A DNA stretch of 64,000 nucleotides from positions 1 through 64,000 of the forward strand of contig NZ_JBHSJJ010000012.1 of the NCBI RefSeq assembly GCF_042652345.1, given 5' to 3'. The notes beneath the pieces are model-generated. The model saw only the letters and a program-made list of their open reading frames with translations. It was not told the DNA's origin and made no database searches. This stretch comes from Negadavirga shengliensis (lineage in GTDB: Bacteria; Bacteroidota; Bacteroidia; Cytophagales; Cyclobacteriaceae). Below, piece after piece: positions 50,764 through 59,840 of this stretch; position 1 is the first letter of the stretch, and every line of letters starts with the position of its first letter. The translations under genes were made by a program, and so were the position numbers.

Positions 50764-51570
50764 TTAAGCAGGGGAATCATCCAGAAATTGCCGGATCAGC
50801 ACATTCACTTCCCCGGGTTTTTCAATACTGATGCTATGGCCAGAACCGGGCAATACGTGCAGTTTGGAATCGGGTATGGCCATTTGCAGGTACTTTGCTT
50901 TTTCGGATTTGGTGGCTACATCCTCATCTCCTACAATTATCATCACGGGACACCGGATACCCCTGACTTCTTCCTCAATCCCTTTCCGTTCCATCACGGC
51001 CTTAAAAGAATGATGCATCGATTTGCTGTTTCCGCCCAATTGCTGACGCCAATATTTATAGGCCTGCCGGTTTTCAGTGCTCTTTATCCAGCTTTCGGCA
51101 AAAAGTACCTCCATTAACTTGGCTGTAACCAAAGGAATGAAGCCAAACCATTTAATCAAGCCGTTCAAAAACCGGTATTTAGGCAGGTTTTCCACCGGTT
51201 CGGGACTCGCAGAGGTTTCCATCAAAACCAAGGTTTTAATTTTGTCCGGATACCTGGCTGCCAGCCGTAGTCCAATAAATCCTCCCATTCCCAAACCCAC
51301 AAAATGTACTGCTTTGCCAGCAAGCTTGTCAATGATTTCCACGGCGTCCTCCGTAAGGGCATCCAATGAAAAATCTCCGTCAGCACACCCACTTTTTCCC
51401 TGGCCCCGGTGATCATATGCGATAACGGTATATCCCTCTTTAAATTCCCGTATTTGCTTTTCAAACATCATATGGCTCCAAAAGAGACCATGGGAAAAAA
51501 GAATCACTTCCCCGCCAGCGCCTTCTTGGATATAAAACAGTTGGGCTCCTTTTATTTGAATGTATGGCAT
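50764..51570 (-). CDS. Alpha/beta-hydrolase lacking the nucleophile serine
   Basis: The 268-residue protein has the fold's motifs: VILFSHGLFWSH (oxyanion), AYDHRGQGKS, ILIIVGDEDVAT-like VMIIVGDEDVAT and LPGSGHSISIEKP (catalytic histidine region). The nucleophile elbow reads VGLGMGGFIG, so the usual serine of GxSxG is a glycine (codon GGA). A classical esterase would be inactive. Related VGLSMGG enzymes are common, so this may be a non-catalytic or altered-mechanism protein. It is a single gene between the MarR locus and the ABC operon. Confidence 0.82.
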   Translation of the reverse strand: MPYIQIKGAQLFYIQEGAGGEVILFSHGLFWSHMMFEKQIREFKEGYTVIAYDHRGQGKSGCADGDFSLDALTEDAVEIIDKLAGKAVHFVGLGMGGFIGLRLAARYPDKIKTLVLMETSASPEPVENLPKYRFLNGLIKWFGFIPLVTAKLMEVLFAESWIKSTENRQAYKYWRQQLGGNSKSMHHSFKAVMERKGIEEEVRGIRCPVMIIVGDEDVATKSEKAKYLQMAIPDSKLHVLPGSGHSISIEKPGEVNVLIRQFLDDSPA

Positions 51571-51645
51571 TTTTAAAAACCTTGCTCGATCGTGAATGAT
51601 TTCTTTTATATAGATCGTTGCATGAAACGGGCCAACCTTCCAAAA

Positions 51646-54168
51646 TCAGGTCCTGAGAATTTCCATGGTCTTCGCCTTGAGGATACTCAGGCTGTTCATC
51701 CATCCCAACAGCACCGTCACTGCAGTGATCAGAGCAAACACTAGCAATAAGGGTACCCATTCCATCCTAAAAGGTATTTCAAACACATAGATACTGAGAA
51801 GCGCGGATGCCAAAAGTGATAACAAAACCCCTCCTCCTGCGGCCAAACTACCTAAAAACAGGTATTCCAACGTATTGATCACCAACAGTATTTTTTTTCT
51901 CGCCCCAAGTGTTTTCAATAGGACATTTTCCCGGATCCTTTGGTATTTGGAAATCAGCAGTGAACTGATCAGCACCAAAAGCCCGGTCATTATGCTAAAC
52001 AGGGCCATGAACTGTATCACAAAACTGATCTTTCCTAAAATCTCTTCCAGCGTATCCACGATCATGGCCAGGTTAATCACCGATATGTTGGGAAAATCCC
52101 TCACAATCCTGTTCTGCACCGATGCTGCCTGAAAATCATCCTTGGTTTTAGTGACCAATACATGGAATTTGGGAGCATTTTCCAGAACCTTATCCGGAAA
52201 CACAACCAAAAAATTGGTGGATACCTGTCGGAAATTGACATCCCTAAAGCTCCCGACATAGGTCTTCAGGGGCCTTCCCTGCACATTGAACAGGATCTCG
52301 TCCCCTAAAGCCAATCTATGCCTTTCTGCGTATCCCGTTTCCAGGGAAACAAAAATGCTGTCCCCCGGATTTTCAACCGCTTTCAAAGCCCCAGCGGTAA
52401 TTCTTTCCGAACTGATAAGGCTATCTCTGTACGTCACCCTGAATTCCCGGTTATACAGGGATCTGGACCTTCTTTGCTCCTCATCCAATGCCTCATTTTC
52501 CTTTTTATTAATGCCGTTGATGGCGTCTAATGACATGGTCACTATCGGTACTTGCTGCAATATCGGCAAGCCTTCTTCTTTCAGCCTTTCTTTCACGGGA
52601 TTCACCTGATTGCTTTGAATATCAAAAAACAACATATTAGGCTGATCCTCTTTATCGGCAAACCTGACTTCATTCAGCAGCTGATTTTGTACAAAAAACA
52701 GGGTTCCGATCATGGCGGTGCCCAGGCCTATGGTGGCCAAAAGGGAGACGGTTTGATTGTTGGGCCTGTATAAATTTGCCAGGGCTTGTCTGATCGGATA
52801 TAACAGTGCGACAGGAAGAAATCTCCGGATTCCTCCCATGAGTGCCACCGCCAACAGCCACAGTATCAAAAAGGCAAATACCACGAAGCCGGTGAACCAC
52901 AGCGTCTGTAACCAGGTTCCTAAGAGAAAATAGCTGAAGAATACCATAAAGGCGACGATAACCGCTATCACCATCCAGCGTATAGGGTCTCTGGTAAAAG
53001 CCACTGTACCCTCTTCGGGTCTCAACGTCATCATCGGCGACACTGTCCTTATTTTTAACAACGGGATCAGGGCAAACAAAAGCGAAATAAGCGTACCGGT
53101 AAAAGTCCCCATGAATACGGCCTTCCAGGAAACGGAAACGCTGACCTCCACAGGCAAAAAATCGCTGAAAACAGAAGGCAGTATATATTGTAACAGCACG
53201 CCGCCAGCTGCTCCAAGAATAGACCCAATCAGCCCCATTACCAAAATCTGGACCATATATATACCCAATATACCTTTGGACTGAACTCCCAGACATCGTA
53301 ACACGGCAACCGCGGGCAGTTTTTCTTTTACAAATACGTTTACGGCACTCGCCACCCCCACGCAGCCGAGCAGGACGGCGATAAATGCTACCAAGCTCAA
53401 AAAATTGGAAAGGTTCTGAAATGATCTGCCGGTAGAGGCTTTACGGGATTCCACTGTCTCATGGCGGATGTTGGCCTCTTCCCACTGTTCTTTGTTAGCC
53501 TCCACCAACACATCGACGGACTTATCCTCCTTTAAACGAAAATAATGGACATAATTGACCCTGCTGCCATACTGAATGAGTCCAGTCTCTTCCAGTTGAT
53601 CCATCGGGATATACACAGCCGGCGCCACTGTGGCGGCGATACCGGTTTGTCCAGGCACCTTTTGAAGCTCTCCTACGATTTCCAACGTGATGTTTCCCAC
53701 CTTAATGGAATCGCCGACTTCCGCATCAAACTGCACCATCAACGTTTTTTCCACCAAGGCCCTTTTACCTCCCAGCCGGAATACCTGATCCCCTTCCCGG
53801 GGGATGGTTTCCAACCTGCCATAAAAAGGAAAACCGCCTTTCAACGCCCTTACCTGCGTAAGCCTGCTCTCTTCCTTTCCCGAAAAGACCACCATCGAAG
53901 CAAAGTTGATTTCCATGGCGCCGGAGGTGGCCATTGTGTCCACGGCTGCGGGCAGATCAAAGGGCTGGTTTTTGCTTAATACCAGATCGGCTCCGAGCAG
54001 TTCCTTGGCCTGGTCGTCAATGTCGCCACGCAGATTGTCCCCAAAGGAAGTAACGGCCACCAGGGCAGCGATTCCCACAATAATGGCGGCGACGAAAAGC
54101 ACCAGCCGCCCACCTGTCTTCCGCAAGTCCCGGCGGGCCATCAAAACCGACCATCGCCAATCAGCCAC
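51646..54168 (-). CDS. ABC transporter permease, FtsX/YbbP-like
   Basis: The 840-residue permease has a first helix, then a large periplasmic domain, then FtsX cores at about residues 265-375 and 730-835. Extra helices lie near residues 395-480. The N-terminal MADWRWSVLMARRDLRKTGGR is typical of the YbbP type. It overlaps the ATPase gene start by 8 bp. Together with YbbA and TesA this forms the conserved ybbA-ybbP-tesA set. The substrate is unknown; lipid-linked export or extraction is a common proposal. Confidence 0.9.
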   Translation of the reverse strand: MADWRWSVLMARRDLRKTGGRLVLFVAAIIVGIAALVAVTSFGDNLRGDIDDQAKELLGADLVLSKNQPFDLPAAVDTMATSGAMEINFASMVVFSGKEESRLTQVRALKGGFPFYGRLETIPREGDQVFRLGGKRALVEKTLMVQFDAEVGDSIKVGNITLEIVGELQKVPGQTGIAATVAPAVYIPMDQLEETGLIQYGSRVNYVHYFRLKEDKSVDVLVEANKEQWEEANIRHETVESRKASTGRSFQNLSNFLSLVAFIAVLLGCVGVASAVNVFVKEKLPAVAVLRCLGVQSKGILGIYMVQILVMGLIGSILGAAGGVLLQYILPSVFSDFLPVEVSVSVSWKAVFMGTFTGTLISLLFALIPLLKIRTVSPMMTLRPEEGTVAFTRDPIRWMVIAVIVAFMVFFSYFLLGTWLQTLWFTGFVVFAFLILWLLAVALMGGIRRFLPVALLYPIRQALANLYRPNNQTVSLLATIGLGTAMIGTLFFVQNQLLNEVRFADKEDQPNMLFFDIQSNQVNPVKERLKEEGLPILQQVPIVTMSLDAINGINKKENEALDEEQRRSRSLYNREFRVTYRDSLISSERITAGALKAVENPGDSIFVSLETGYAERHRLALGDEILFNVQGRPLKTYVGSFRDVNFRQVSTNFLVVFPDKVLENAPKFHVLVTKTKDDFQAASVQNRIVRDFPNISVINLAMIVDTLEEILGKISFVIQFMALFSIMTGLLVLISSLLISKYQRIRENVLLKTLGARKKILLVINTLEYLFLGSLAAGGGVLLSLLASALLSIYVFEIPFRMEWVPLLLVFALITAVTVLLGWMNSLSILKAKTMEILRT

Positions 54169-54838
54169 TGACCACCTCCTGTATTTTTCCTCCTTTTATA
54201 TGTATGGAATGTCGGGTTCTTGACGCCAGTTCCAGATCATGGGTTACCAATATCAGCGTGGTTCCCTCATCTTGATTGAGGTTAAAGATAAGGTTTTCCA
54301 CCAGTTCGCCTGTTTCCGTATCCAAATTCCCGGTGGGCTCATCCGCAAACAGGATTTTGGGTTCATTGGCAAATGCACGGGCTATAGCCACCCGCTGCTG
54401 CTCCCCCCCTGACAACTGGCTGGGATAGTGGGTAGTCCTATCCTGAAGCCCGACCTTTTCCAGAAGTTCATTGGCTTTTTTTCTTGCATCCTTTCTGTTT
54501 TTGAGTTCCAGCGGAACCATTACGTTCTCCAATGCCGTCAAAGTCTGCAAAAGCTGAAAGTTTTGAAAAATAAATCCCACATATTGATTGCGCAAAGCTG
54601 CCCGGCTGTCTTCGTCCAAACTTTCCAATGAGTAGCCATCCAGGCGGACACTCCCCGAAGTGGCCACATCCAGTCCGGCGCATAAGCCGAGAAGGGTGGT
54701 TTTCCCACTACCGGAAGGCCCCACAATAGAAAGGCTGTCTCCATAGGCCACCTCAAAATTAACATTATCCAATATGGTCAGCTTTCTGTTGCCGCTTTGG
54801 TAGGTTTTTGTTAAATTTTCGACTTTTAAAATGCTCAT
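54161..54838 (-). CDS. ABC transporter ATPase, YbbA/LolD-like
   Basis: This is a 225-residue ATPase from ATG 54838 (MSILKVENLTKTYQSG). Walker A is GPSGSGKTTL, the signature LSGGEQQRVAIARAF, Walker B ILFADEPTGNLD, and the switch histidine ILVTHD. The open frame continues 94 codons up without homology, so 54838 is chosen. It is the first gene of the operon, powers the permease at 51646, and diverges from the tesA-like gene at 54954. Confidence 0.93.
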   Translation of the reverse strand: MSILKVENLTKTYQSGNRKLTILDNVNFEVAYGDSLSIVGPSGSGKTTLLGLCAGLDVATSGSVRLDGYSLESLDEDSRAALRNQYVGFIFQNFQLLQTLTALENVMVPLELKNRKDARKKANELLEKVGLQDRTTHYPSQLSGGEQQRVAIARAFANEPKILFADEPTGNLDTETGELVENLIFNLNQDEGTTLILVTHDLELASRTRHSIHIKGGKIQEVVSG

Positions 54839-54953
54839 TGTATTCCGGGGTAAAAATGTTTCTTTCAAAGCTAACAAAAACACACCTGTAATTAGTTTAA
54901 TAATATGAGGAAACGCTAAAAACATTTGTCCATCGTTGGGGAGAAAACACAAA

Positions 54954-55634
54954 ATGAAAAACAAACAAGTGATACGATCTTTTTGGACCCTGCTGCTGCT
55001 GTCATCCTTCTTCTGTTGTTCGGAAAAGAAAAACACCGGAACCCTTGTCCGTGAGGAAGCCTCCGACAGAATCCGCCAAGAAAATGAAAAACTGATTTTG
55101 TTTTTTGGGAACAGTCTCACCGCCGGTTACGGAATCGACGAAGAGGACGCTTTTCCTGCCCTCATCCAAGATAAAATTGACAGCTTGGAGCTTGATTACC
55201 GTGTCATCAACGGCGGGCTCAGTGGAGAAACCACGGCAAGTGGCTTAAACCGGCTTGACTGGTTTCTGGAAGAGCAACCCTATATTTTCGTGCTTGAACT
55301 TGGGGCCAATGACGGCCTCAGGGGGATAGCCCTTACCGAAACCAGAAAGAACCTAAATGCTATCATTGAAAAGGTCAAGACAAGCTATCCTGATACTAAA
55401 ATACTTTTGGCGGGCATGCAAATCCCTCCCAATATGGGGCCGGAATATACGGCTTCGTTCCGATCCATGTACGGAGAAATAATGACCCAACAAGAGGTTG
55501 GGCTTATTCCTTTCCTTTTGGAAGGTGTCGCTGGAAACCCTGATCTTAATTTGCCGGACGGCATACACCCCACGGAAGAGGGTCATCGCATTGTGGCAGA
55601 AACGGTATGGAAACAGCTTTATCCGCTATTATAA
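54954..55634 (+). CDS. tesA: TesA-like SGNH lipoprotein hydrolase
   Basis: The protein has 226 residues from ATG 54954. A longer frame would start at TTG 54936, and GGGGAG upstream of 54954 resembles a ribosome-binding site. It has a lipoprotein signal (LLLLSSFFCC) and the SGNH blocks: GNSLTAGYG with serine nucleophile (block I, here GNSL instead of GDSL), GGLSGETT (block II), ELGANDGLRG (block III), and PDGIHPTEEGH (block V with Asp and His). It is divergent from the ABC genes, as tesA is near ybbA in E. coli. Expected activity is thioesterase/lysophospholipase or arylesterase in the periplasm. Confidence 0.9.
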   Translation: MKNKQVIRSFWTLLLLSSFFCCSEKKNTGTLVREEASDRIRQENEKLILFFGNSLTAGYGIDEEDAFPALIQDKIDSLELDYRVINGGLSGETTASGLNRLDWFLEEQPYIFVLELGANDGLRGIALTETRKNLNAIIEKVKTSYPDTKILLAGMQIPPNMGPEYTASFRSMYGEIMTQQEVGLIPFLLEGVAGNPDLNLPDGIHPTEEGHRIVAETVWKQLYPLL

Positions 55635-55770
55635 GGACGTTTCCTGAAATTTGCATTATTCGGTCAATGGCCCTTCTCTCAGATATCCAGTAATACAGAA
55701 AGCATAATAGCGTTTTTATATATCAAAATTTTAACTTACTTTTTGCCCAAAATAAAAAGATTTAAAAAAC

Positions 55771-57510
55771 ATGAGCATTCATATACAGACTTCCACAGAG
55801 GAATATGACGTAATCATCGTAGGTTCAGGAGCAGGAGGAGGCATGGCATCCAAAGTCCTGTCCGAAGCCGGTCTGACTGTGGCAGTGGTAGAAGCAGGAG
55901 CGGATTTTGATCCGGCCAAAGAAGAGCATAGAACACAATTAAGATACCCATGGGAATCCCCAAGAAGGGGAGCTGGTACCGTCAGACCGTTTGGAGATTT
56001 TGATGCGGCCATAGGAGGCTGGGATATAGAGGGGGAGCCCTACACCCGTGGAAGTGGAAGCGAATTTGATTGGTTCAGATCCAGAATGCTTGGCGGAAGA
56101 ACCAATCATTGGGGAAGGATTTCCCTCAGATTTGGTCCATTGGACTTCAAAAGAAAAGAACTGGATGGATTGGGGGATAATTGGCCCATCGGCTATGAAG
56201 ATGTTAAGCCGTATTATGACAAAGTAGACAAACTCATTGGTGTTTTTGGTTCCAAAGAAGGGATCAACAATGAACCTGACGGTTTTTTTCTTCCTCCACC
56301 CAAACCGAGACTCCATGAGCTGTATATAAAGAGAGGAGCCGATAAGATCAACATTCCTGTCATTCCTTCGAGGCTCTCCATTCTTACCCGTCCGGTTAAT
56401 GATGAACGGGGTGTTTGCTTTTTCTGCAGCCAATGTAACCGGGCCTGTCAGGTCTACGCTGACTTCTCATCAGGTACCTGTCTGGTAAAGCCTGCCATGA
56501 AAAAAGGAAAGGTGGACCTGTACACCTTTGCCATGGTGCGGCAAGTCACTACCAATGACAGGGGCGAAGCCACAGGCGTCTCTTATATCAGCAAGCTTGA
56601 CATGCAGGAGTACAAACTTAAGTCCAGGGTAGTTGTACTCGGAGCTTCTGCATGCGAGTCAGCCCGCATCATGCTCAATTCCAAATCAAAAACCCATCCG
56701 CAGGGCTTGGGCAACTCATCAGGTATTGTGGGAAGGTATCTTCACGATTCCACCGGAGCAGACAGGATGGGAATCTTGCCAGAAATGATGGACAGGGACC
56801 GATATAATGAAGATGGTGTAGGCGGCATGCATGTGTATACACCTTGGTGGCTGAATGAAAAAAACCTTGATTTTGCAAGAGGTTACCATATAGAATACTG
56901 GGGGGGTATGGGTATGCCGTCCTATGGATTTGGCGGCGGCATGGATACCATGAGAAAATATGTGAAAGACGAATTCGGCAATCCCGGTCCAAGCGGAGGA
57001 TATGGTGAAGGATTGAAGAATGATATCCGGAAATTTTACGGAAGTACCGTAGGCATGTCGGGAAGAGGAGAAAGCATACCTCAATATGACAATTACTGTG
57101 AGATCGACAACCAGGTGGTAGACAAATATGGTATTCCTGTATTGAAATTCCATTACAAATGGACGGATCAGGAATTAAAACAGGCCAAGCACATGCACGA
57201 TACTTTTGAAGAAATCCTCACGAATATGGGTGCCATTTTGCTGGGCAATAAGCCGGGACCTGAAAACCAATACGGTCTCCATAAACCAGGCAGAATTATC
57301 CATGAGGTTGGCACCACCCGCATGGGCGATGATCCCAATACTTCCGTATTGAATCAATATTCCCAAGCACATGACTGCAAAAACCTTTTTGTGGTGGATG
57401 GCGGCCCGTTCGTTTCCCAGGCAGACAAAAACCCGACCTGGACCATCTTGGCCCTGTCTTGGAGAACCTCTGAGTACATCATCGAAGAATTGAAAAAGAA
57501 AAACATATAA
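55771..57510 (+). CDS. GMC oxidoreductase, gluconate/3-keto-glycoside dehydrogenase type
   Basis: The 579-residue flavoprotein has the FAD motif VIIVGSGAGGGMASKVL at residues 15-31, MLGGRTNHWGR near 108 and the C-terminal catalytic HEVGTTRMGDDP. FVSQADKNPTWTILALSW follows. Cysteines at 216, 219, 222, 226 and 237 form a cluster motif. C216-x5-C222-x3-C226 matches the spacing I recall for the [3Fe-4S] ligands of bacterial FAD-glucose dehydrogenase. It probably oxidises a sugar or glycoside, perhaps at C3. The small subunit follows after 14 bp, and a DUF1080 hydrolase comes next. The protein lacks its own signal peptide and would be exported with its partner. Confidence 0.88.
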   Translation: MSIHIQTSTEEYDVIIVGSGAGGGMASKVLSEAGLTVAVVEAGADFDPAKEEHRTQLRYPWESPRRGAGTVRPFGDFDAAIGGWDIEGEPYTRGSGSEFDWFRSRMLGGRTNHWGRISLRFGPLDFKRKELDGLGDNWPIGYEDVKPYYDKVDKLIGVFGSKEGINNEPDGFFLPPPKPRLHELYIKRGADKINIPVIPSRLSILTRPVNDERGVCFFCSQCNRACQVYADFSSGTCLVKPAMKKGKVDLYTFAMVRQVTTNDRGEATGVSYISKLDMQEYKLKSRVVVLGASACESARIMLNSKSKTHPQGLGNSSGIVGRYLHDSTGADRMGILPEMMDRDRYNEDGVGGMHVYTPWWLNEKNLDFARGYHIEYWGGMGMPSYGFGGGMDTMRKYVKDEFGNPGPSGGYGEGLKNDIRKFYGSTVGMSGRGESIPQYDNYCEIDNQVVDKYGIPVLKFHYKWTDQELKQAKHMHDTFEEILTNMGAILLGNKPGPENQYGLHKPGRIIHEVGTTRMGDDPNTSVLNQYSQAHDCKNLFVVDGGPFVSQADKNPTWTILALSWRTSEYIIEELKKKNI

Positions 57511-57524
57511 GACAACAAAAGGCT

Positions 57525-58232
57525 ATGAACAGAAGAGAAAATTTAAAGCTGTTGTTTACCGGTTCCTTGGCTTCCGGCTTCCTTTTTACGGGCTGCGGTC
57601 CGGAAACCAAAGACATCCCACACGAACCAAAAATCGGTGAGTTTGGCAGCTATGGAAGAACTCCTGAAGAAATTCTCCACAATGAAAGATTAAAATCAGA
57701 GACTTTTTTCACCGAGGAAGAAAGGAAAAAACTTGACCTGCTGGTAGATATCATCATTCCGGCAGACGATGTCTCGGGCAGTGCCACAGATGCCGGAGTG
57801 CCTGACTTCATCGAATTCATGATGAAAGACATCCCCTCCTACCAAACCCCGATGCGGGGAGGATTATTTTGGCTGGACCATCGGGCTGATGAGCTATTCG
57901 GAGAAAAATTCCTTGATATTTCAAAGGATCAGCGGATTCAGATCATCGATGAAATCGCCTATCCCGATAAGGCCATACCGGAAGTAGAAAGCGGAGTAAG
58001 ATTTTTCAATATGTTGAGAAACCTGACTGCAACCGGTTTTTTCACCAGTGAGGAAGGGTTCAAGGATCTCGGGTATGTCGGCAACCGGCCCAATGCATGG
58101 GATGGTGTACCTGAAGAAGTGCTGTCCAAGCACGGACTTGAAAATGATCCCAAATACAAAGATATTTATTTGGACGTATCCACGAGGGGGACCATAGCCC
58201 AGTGGGACGATGAAGGTAATCTTATAGGATAA
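57525..58232 (+). CDS. Gluconate 2-dehydrogenase subunit 3-like (DUF1080-associated small subunit)
   Basis: The 235-residue protein has an N-terminal MNRRENLKLLFTGSLASG followed by a lipobox FLFTGC (cysteine at residue 24), so it is a Tat- or Sec-exported lipoprotein. The mature part matches the gluconate 2-dehydrogenase subunit 3 family: FTEEERKKLDLLVDIIIPADD, DAGVPDFIEFMMKD, FFNMLRNLTATGFFTSEEG. It should escort and anchor the GMC flavoprotein, whose gene ends 14 bp upstream. The exported partner explains how the flavoprotein reaches the periplasm. Confidence 0.88.
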   Translation: MNRRENLKLLFTGSLASGFLFTGCGPETKDIPHEPKIGEFGSYGRTPEEILHNERLKSETFFTEEERKKLDLLVDIIIPADDVSGSATDAGVPDFIEFMMKDIPSYQTPMRGGLFWLDHRADELFGEKFLDISKDQRIQIIDEIAYPDKAIPEVESGVRFFNMLRNLTATGFFTSEEGFKDLGYVGNRPNAWDGVPEEVLSKHGLENDPKYKDIYLDVSTRGTIAQWDDEGNLIG

Positions 58233-58327
58233 AAGTGCCCGCCTTTCATAAAATTGGAGCCGGCTTGCGTGAAGGTTTCTCATAGGTATTCGCGCAGGCG
58301 CTTCCTTTCCCCAAAACCCTTATAGAT

Positions 58328-59020
58328 ATGCATGTTAAAGTCTATATCCTATTTGCCGGCTTGATTCTTCTTAACGGGATCTCCGGTTACACGCAAACCA
58401 TATCGCTTTATAATGGCAAAGATCTGGACGGCTGGCATGTGGATGTTCCTGAAATGGATAACAACCCTGATGTTCCTAACCCATTTATCATCCGAAAAGG
58501 CAGGCTGGTATCTTTAGGAAAACCACTGGGTCACTTGATTACTGATAAAGAGTACGGCAATTACCGGATAGTGGCCGAGTACCGGTTCCCGGGCGAGCCG
58601 GGAAACTGCGGGATATTGGTGCACGCCTCAACCCCAAGAGCCTTGTACGACATGTTTCCTCAATCTATAGAAGTCCAGATGATGCATGAAAATGCCGGTG
58701 ATTTCTGGTGCATCGTGGAAGACATCGAAGTTCCGGATATGGAAGCAAGAAGGGGTCCTAAAGAAGATTGGGGCATCACGGAAGGGAAAAACCGCAGAAT
58801 TCTCAATCTTACCGACAATTCGGAAAAGCCGCTGGGAAAATGGAACAGGATGGTTATCGAATGCCTGGAAGACCGCATTAAAGTATGGGTAAATGGGGAC
58901 TTGGTGAATGAAGGGTTCAATGCCACGGCTATCAAAGGACAAATCGCCGTTCAAGCGGAAGGAGCGGAAGTTGAATTCCGAAAACTCACATTGACCCCTA
59001 TCGACAAGCTTTCCCCCTGA
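58328..59020 (+). CDS. DUF1080 / 3-keto-disaccharide hydrolase
   Basis: The 230-residue secreted protein has a signal peptide (to about residue 23, GYTQ) and a jelly-roll domain of the DUF1080/PF06439 family: LYNGKDLDGWHVDVP, YGNYRIVAEYRFPGEPGNCGILVHAS, SIEVQMMHENAGDFW, and IKGQIAVQAEGAEVEFRKL. The family is now linked to hydrolysis of 3-keto-glycosides. It lies 95 bp downstream of the GMC small subunit. Together they suggest an oxidise-then-cleave route for a glycoside in the periplasm. It converges on the Crp/Fnr gene with an 8-bp gap. Confidence 0.88.
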   Translation: MHVKVYILFAGLILLNGISGYTQTISLYNGKDLDGWHVDVPEMDNNPDVPNPFIIRKGRLVSLGKPLGHLITDKEYGNYRIVAEYRFPGEPGNCGILVHASTPRALYDMFPQSIEVQMMHENAGDFWCIVEDIEVPDMEARRGPKEDWGITEGKNRRILNLTDNSEKPLGKWNRMVIECLEDRIKVWVNGDLVNEGFNATAIKGQIAVQAEGAEVEFRKLTLTPIDKLSP

Positions 59021-59028
59021 TTATCTTC

Positions 59029-59766
59029 TCACCCTCCATAGAAATCCGAAAGCCGCACCAAGCCCTTTCTGTCGAGAAGTATTATTTTTTTCCCTTGCAG
59101 GTCTATTAATCCATCTTTTTTGAATTCAGACAGAAGGCGAATCACTGTCTCGGTTGCAGTACCTACCAGCCCGGCTATTTCTTCCCGGGTGAGTGTAATG
59201 TCAAGTTTTTGGTTGGTATGCCCATCTACTCCGTAGGAATCCCCTAATTTCAGCAAGGTAAGTGCAAGCCTTTCCCTGATGGATTTCTGTGTAGCATCTG
59301 TGAGTTTACTTTCCATTACACCAAGGTCCTTGCATAGAGCTTGGGTCAGTCTTTTATGAAAATTATTGTCTTCCGTCAGTATTTTTAAAAATATCTCCCT
59401 CGGCACAAAACATATTTTGGCATCCTCCACAATGGTGGCGGTAGTGCTGTAAGTTTCTTCTCCTATCAAGGACGTATATCCTACGAAATCTCCCTTGGTG
59501 GCCAAACGGATGATCTGTTCCTTGCCGTTTGATGCGGTTTTGAAAACTTTGACTACCCCACTGCTCACACAAAAAACCCCCAAAGGCTTCGTGTTTTCAT
59601 AGTAGAGTATCTGTCCTTTTTTATGCGAGATGAAATTTTTGTTGTCCGAAATGTTGCAAAGATGCTCATTTGACAAGTTGGAGAACATCGAAAATTTCCT
59701 GCTCAAACACAACTCACAAGGTGTACTTTTAACCCGGTCAATCATACTTTTTGTAATTTTTGTCAA
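59029..59766 (-). CDS. Crp/Fnr-family regulator, probable oxygen sensor
   Basis: The 245-residue protein has a cyclic-nucleotide-binding-type sensor domain (QILYYENTKPLGVFCVSSG, IIRLATKGDFVGYTSLIG) and a HTH (LTREEIAGLVGTATETVIRLLSEFKKDG). It has cysteines at 17 and 20 (CELC), 37 and 119. Two N-terminal cysteines and one near residue 119 match the FNR layout for a [4Fe-4S] cluster (E. coli C20, C23, C29, C122). The recognition-helix segment ETVIR keeps the E and R of FNR. A box of the ATGA-N6-TCAT type precedes it and two cco-linked genes. It likely senses oxygen and activates the cbb3 operon. Confidence 0.9.
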   Translation of the reverse strand: MTKITKSMIDRVKSTPCELCLSRKFSMFSNLSNEHLCNISDNKNFISHKKGQILYYENTKPLGVFCVSSGVVKVFKTASNGKEQIIRLATKGDFVGYTSLIGEETYSTTATIVEDAKICFVPREIFLKILTEDNNFHKRLTQALCKDLGVMESKLTDATQKSIRERLALTLLKLGDSYGVDGHTNQKLDITLTREEIAGLVGTATETVIRLLSEFKKDGLIDLQGKKIILLDRKGLVRLSDFYGG

Positions 59767-59793
59767 ATTTATGCCCTTAAATTATAAAAAAAC

Positions 59794-59807
59794 ATGACCA
59801 ATGTCAT
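59794..59807. promoter_or_regulatory. FNR-type box upstream of the Crp/Fnr gene
   Basis: ATGACCAATGTCAT is a perfect ATGAC-N4-GTCAT palindrome. Its centre is about 34 bp upstream of the start codon at 59766, so it could mediate autoregulation. It is the same type as the ccoI and Usp-like boxes. Confidence 0.65.
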
Positions 59808-59840
59808 TATATCTATCATAATTACGAGAGGCATGCCTGA

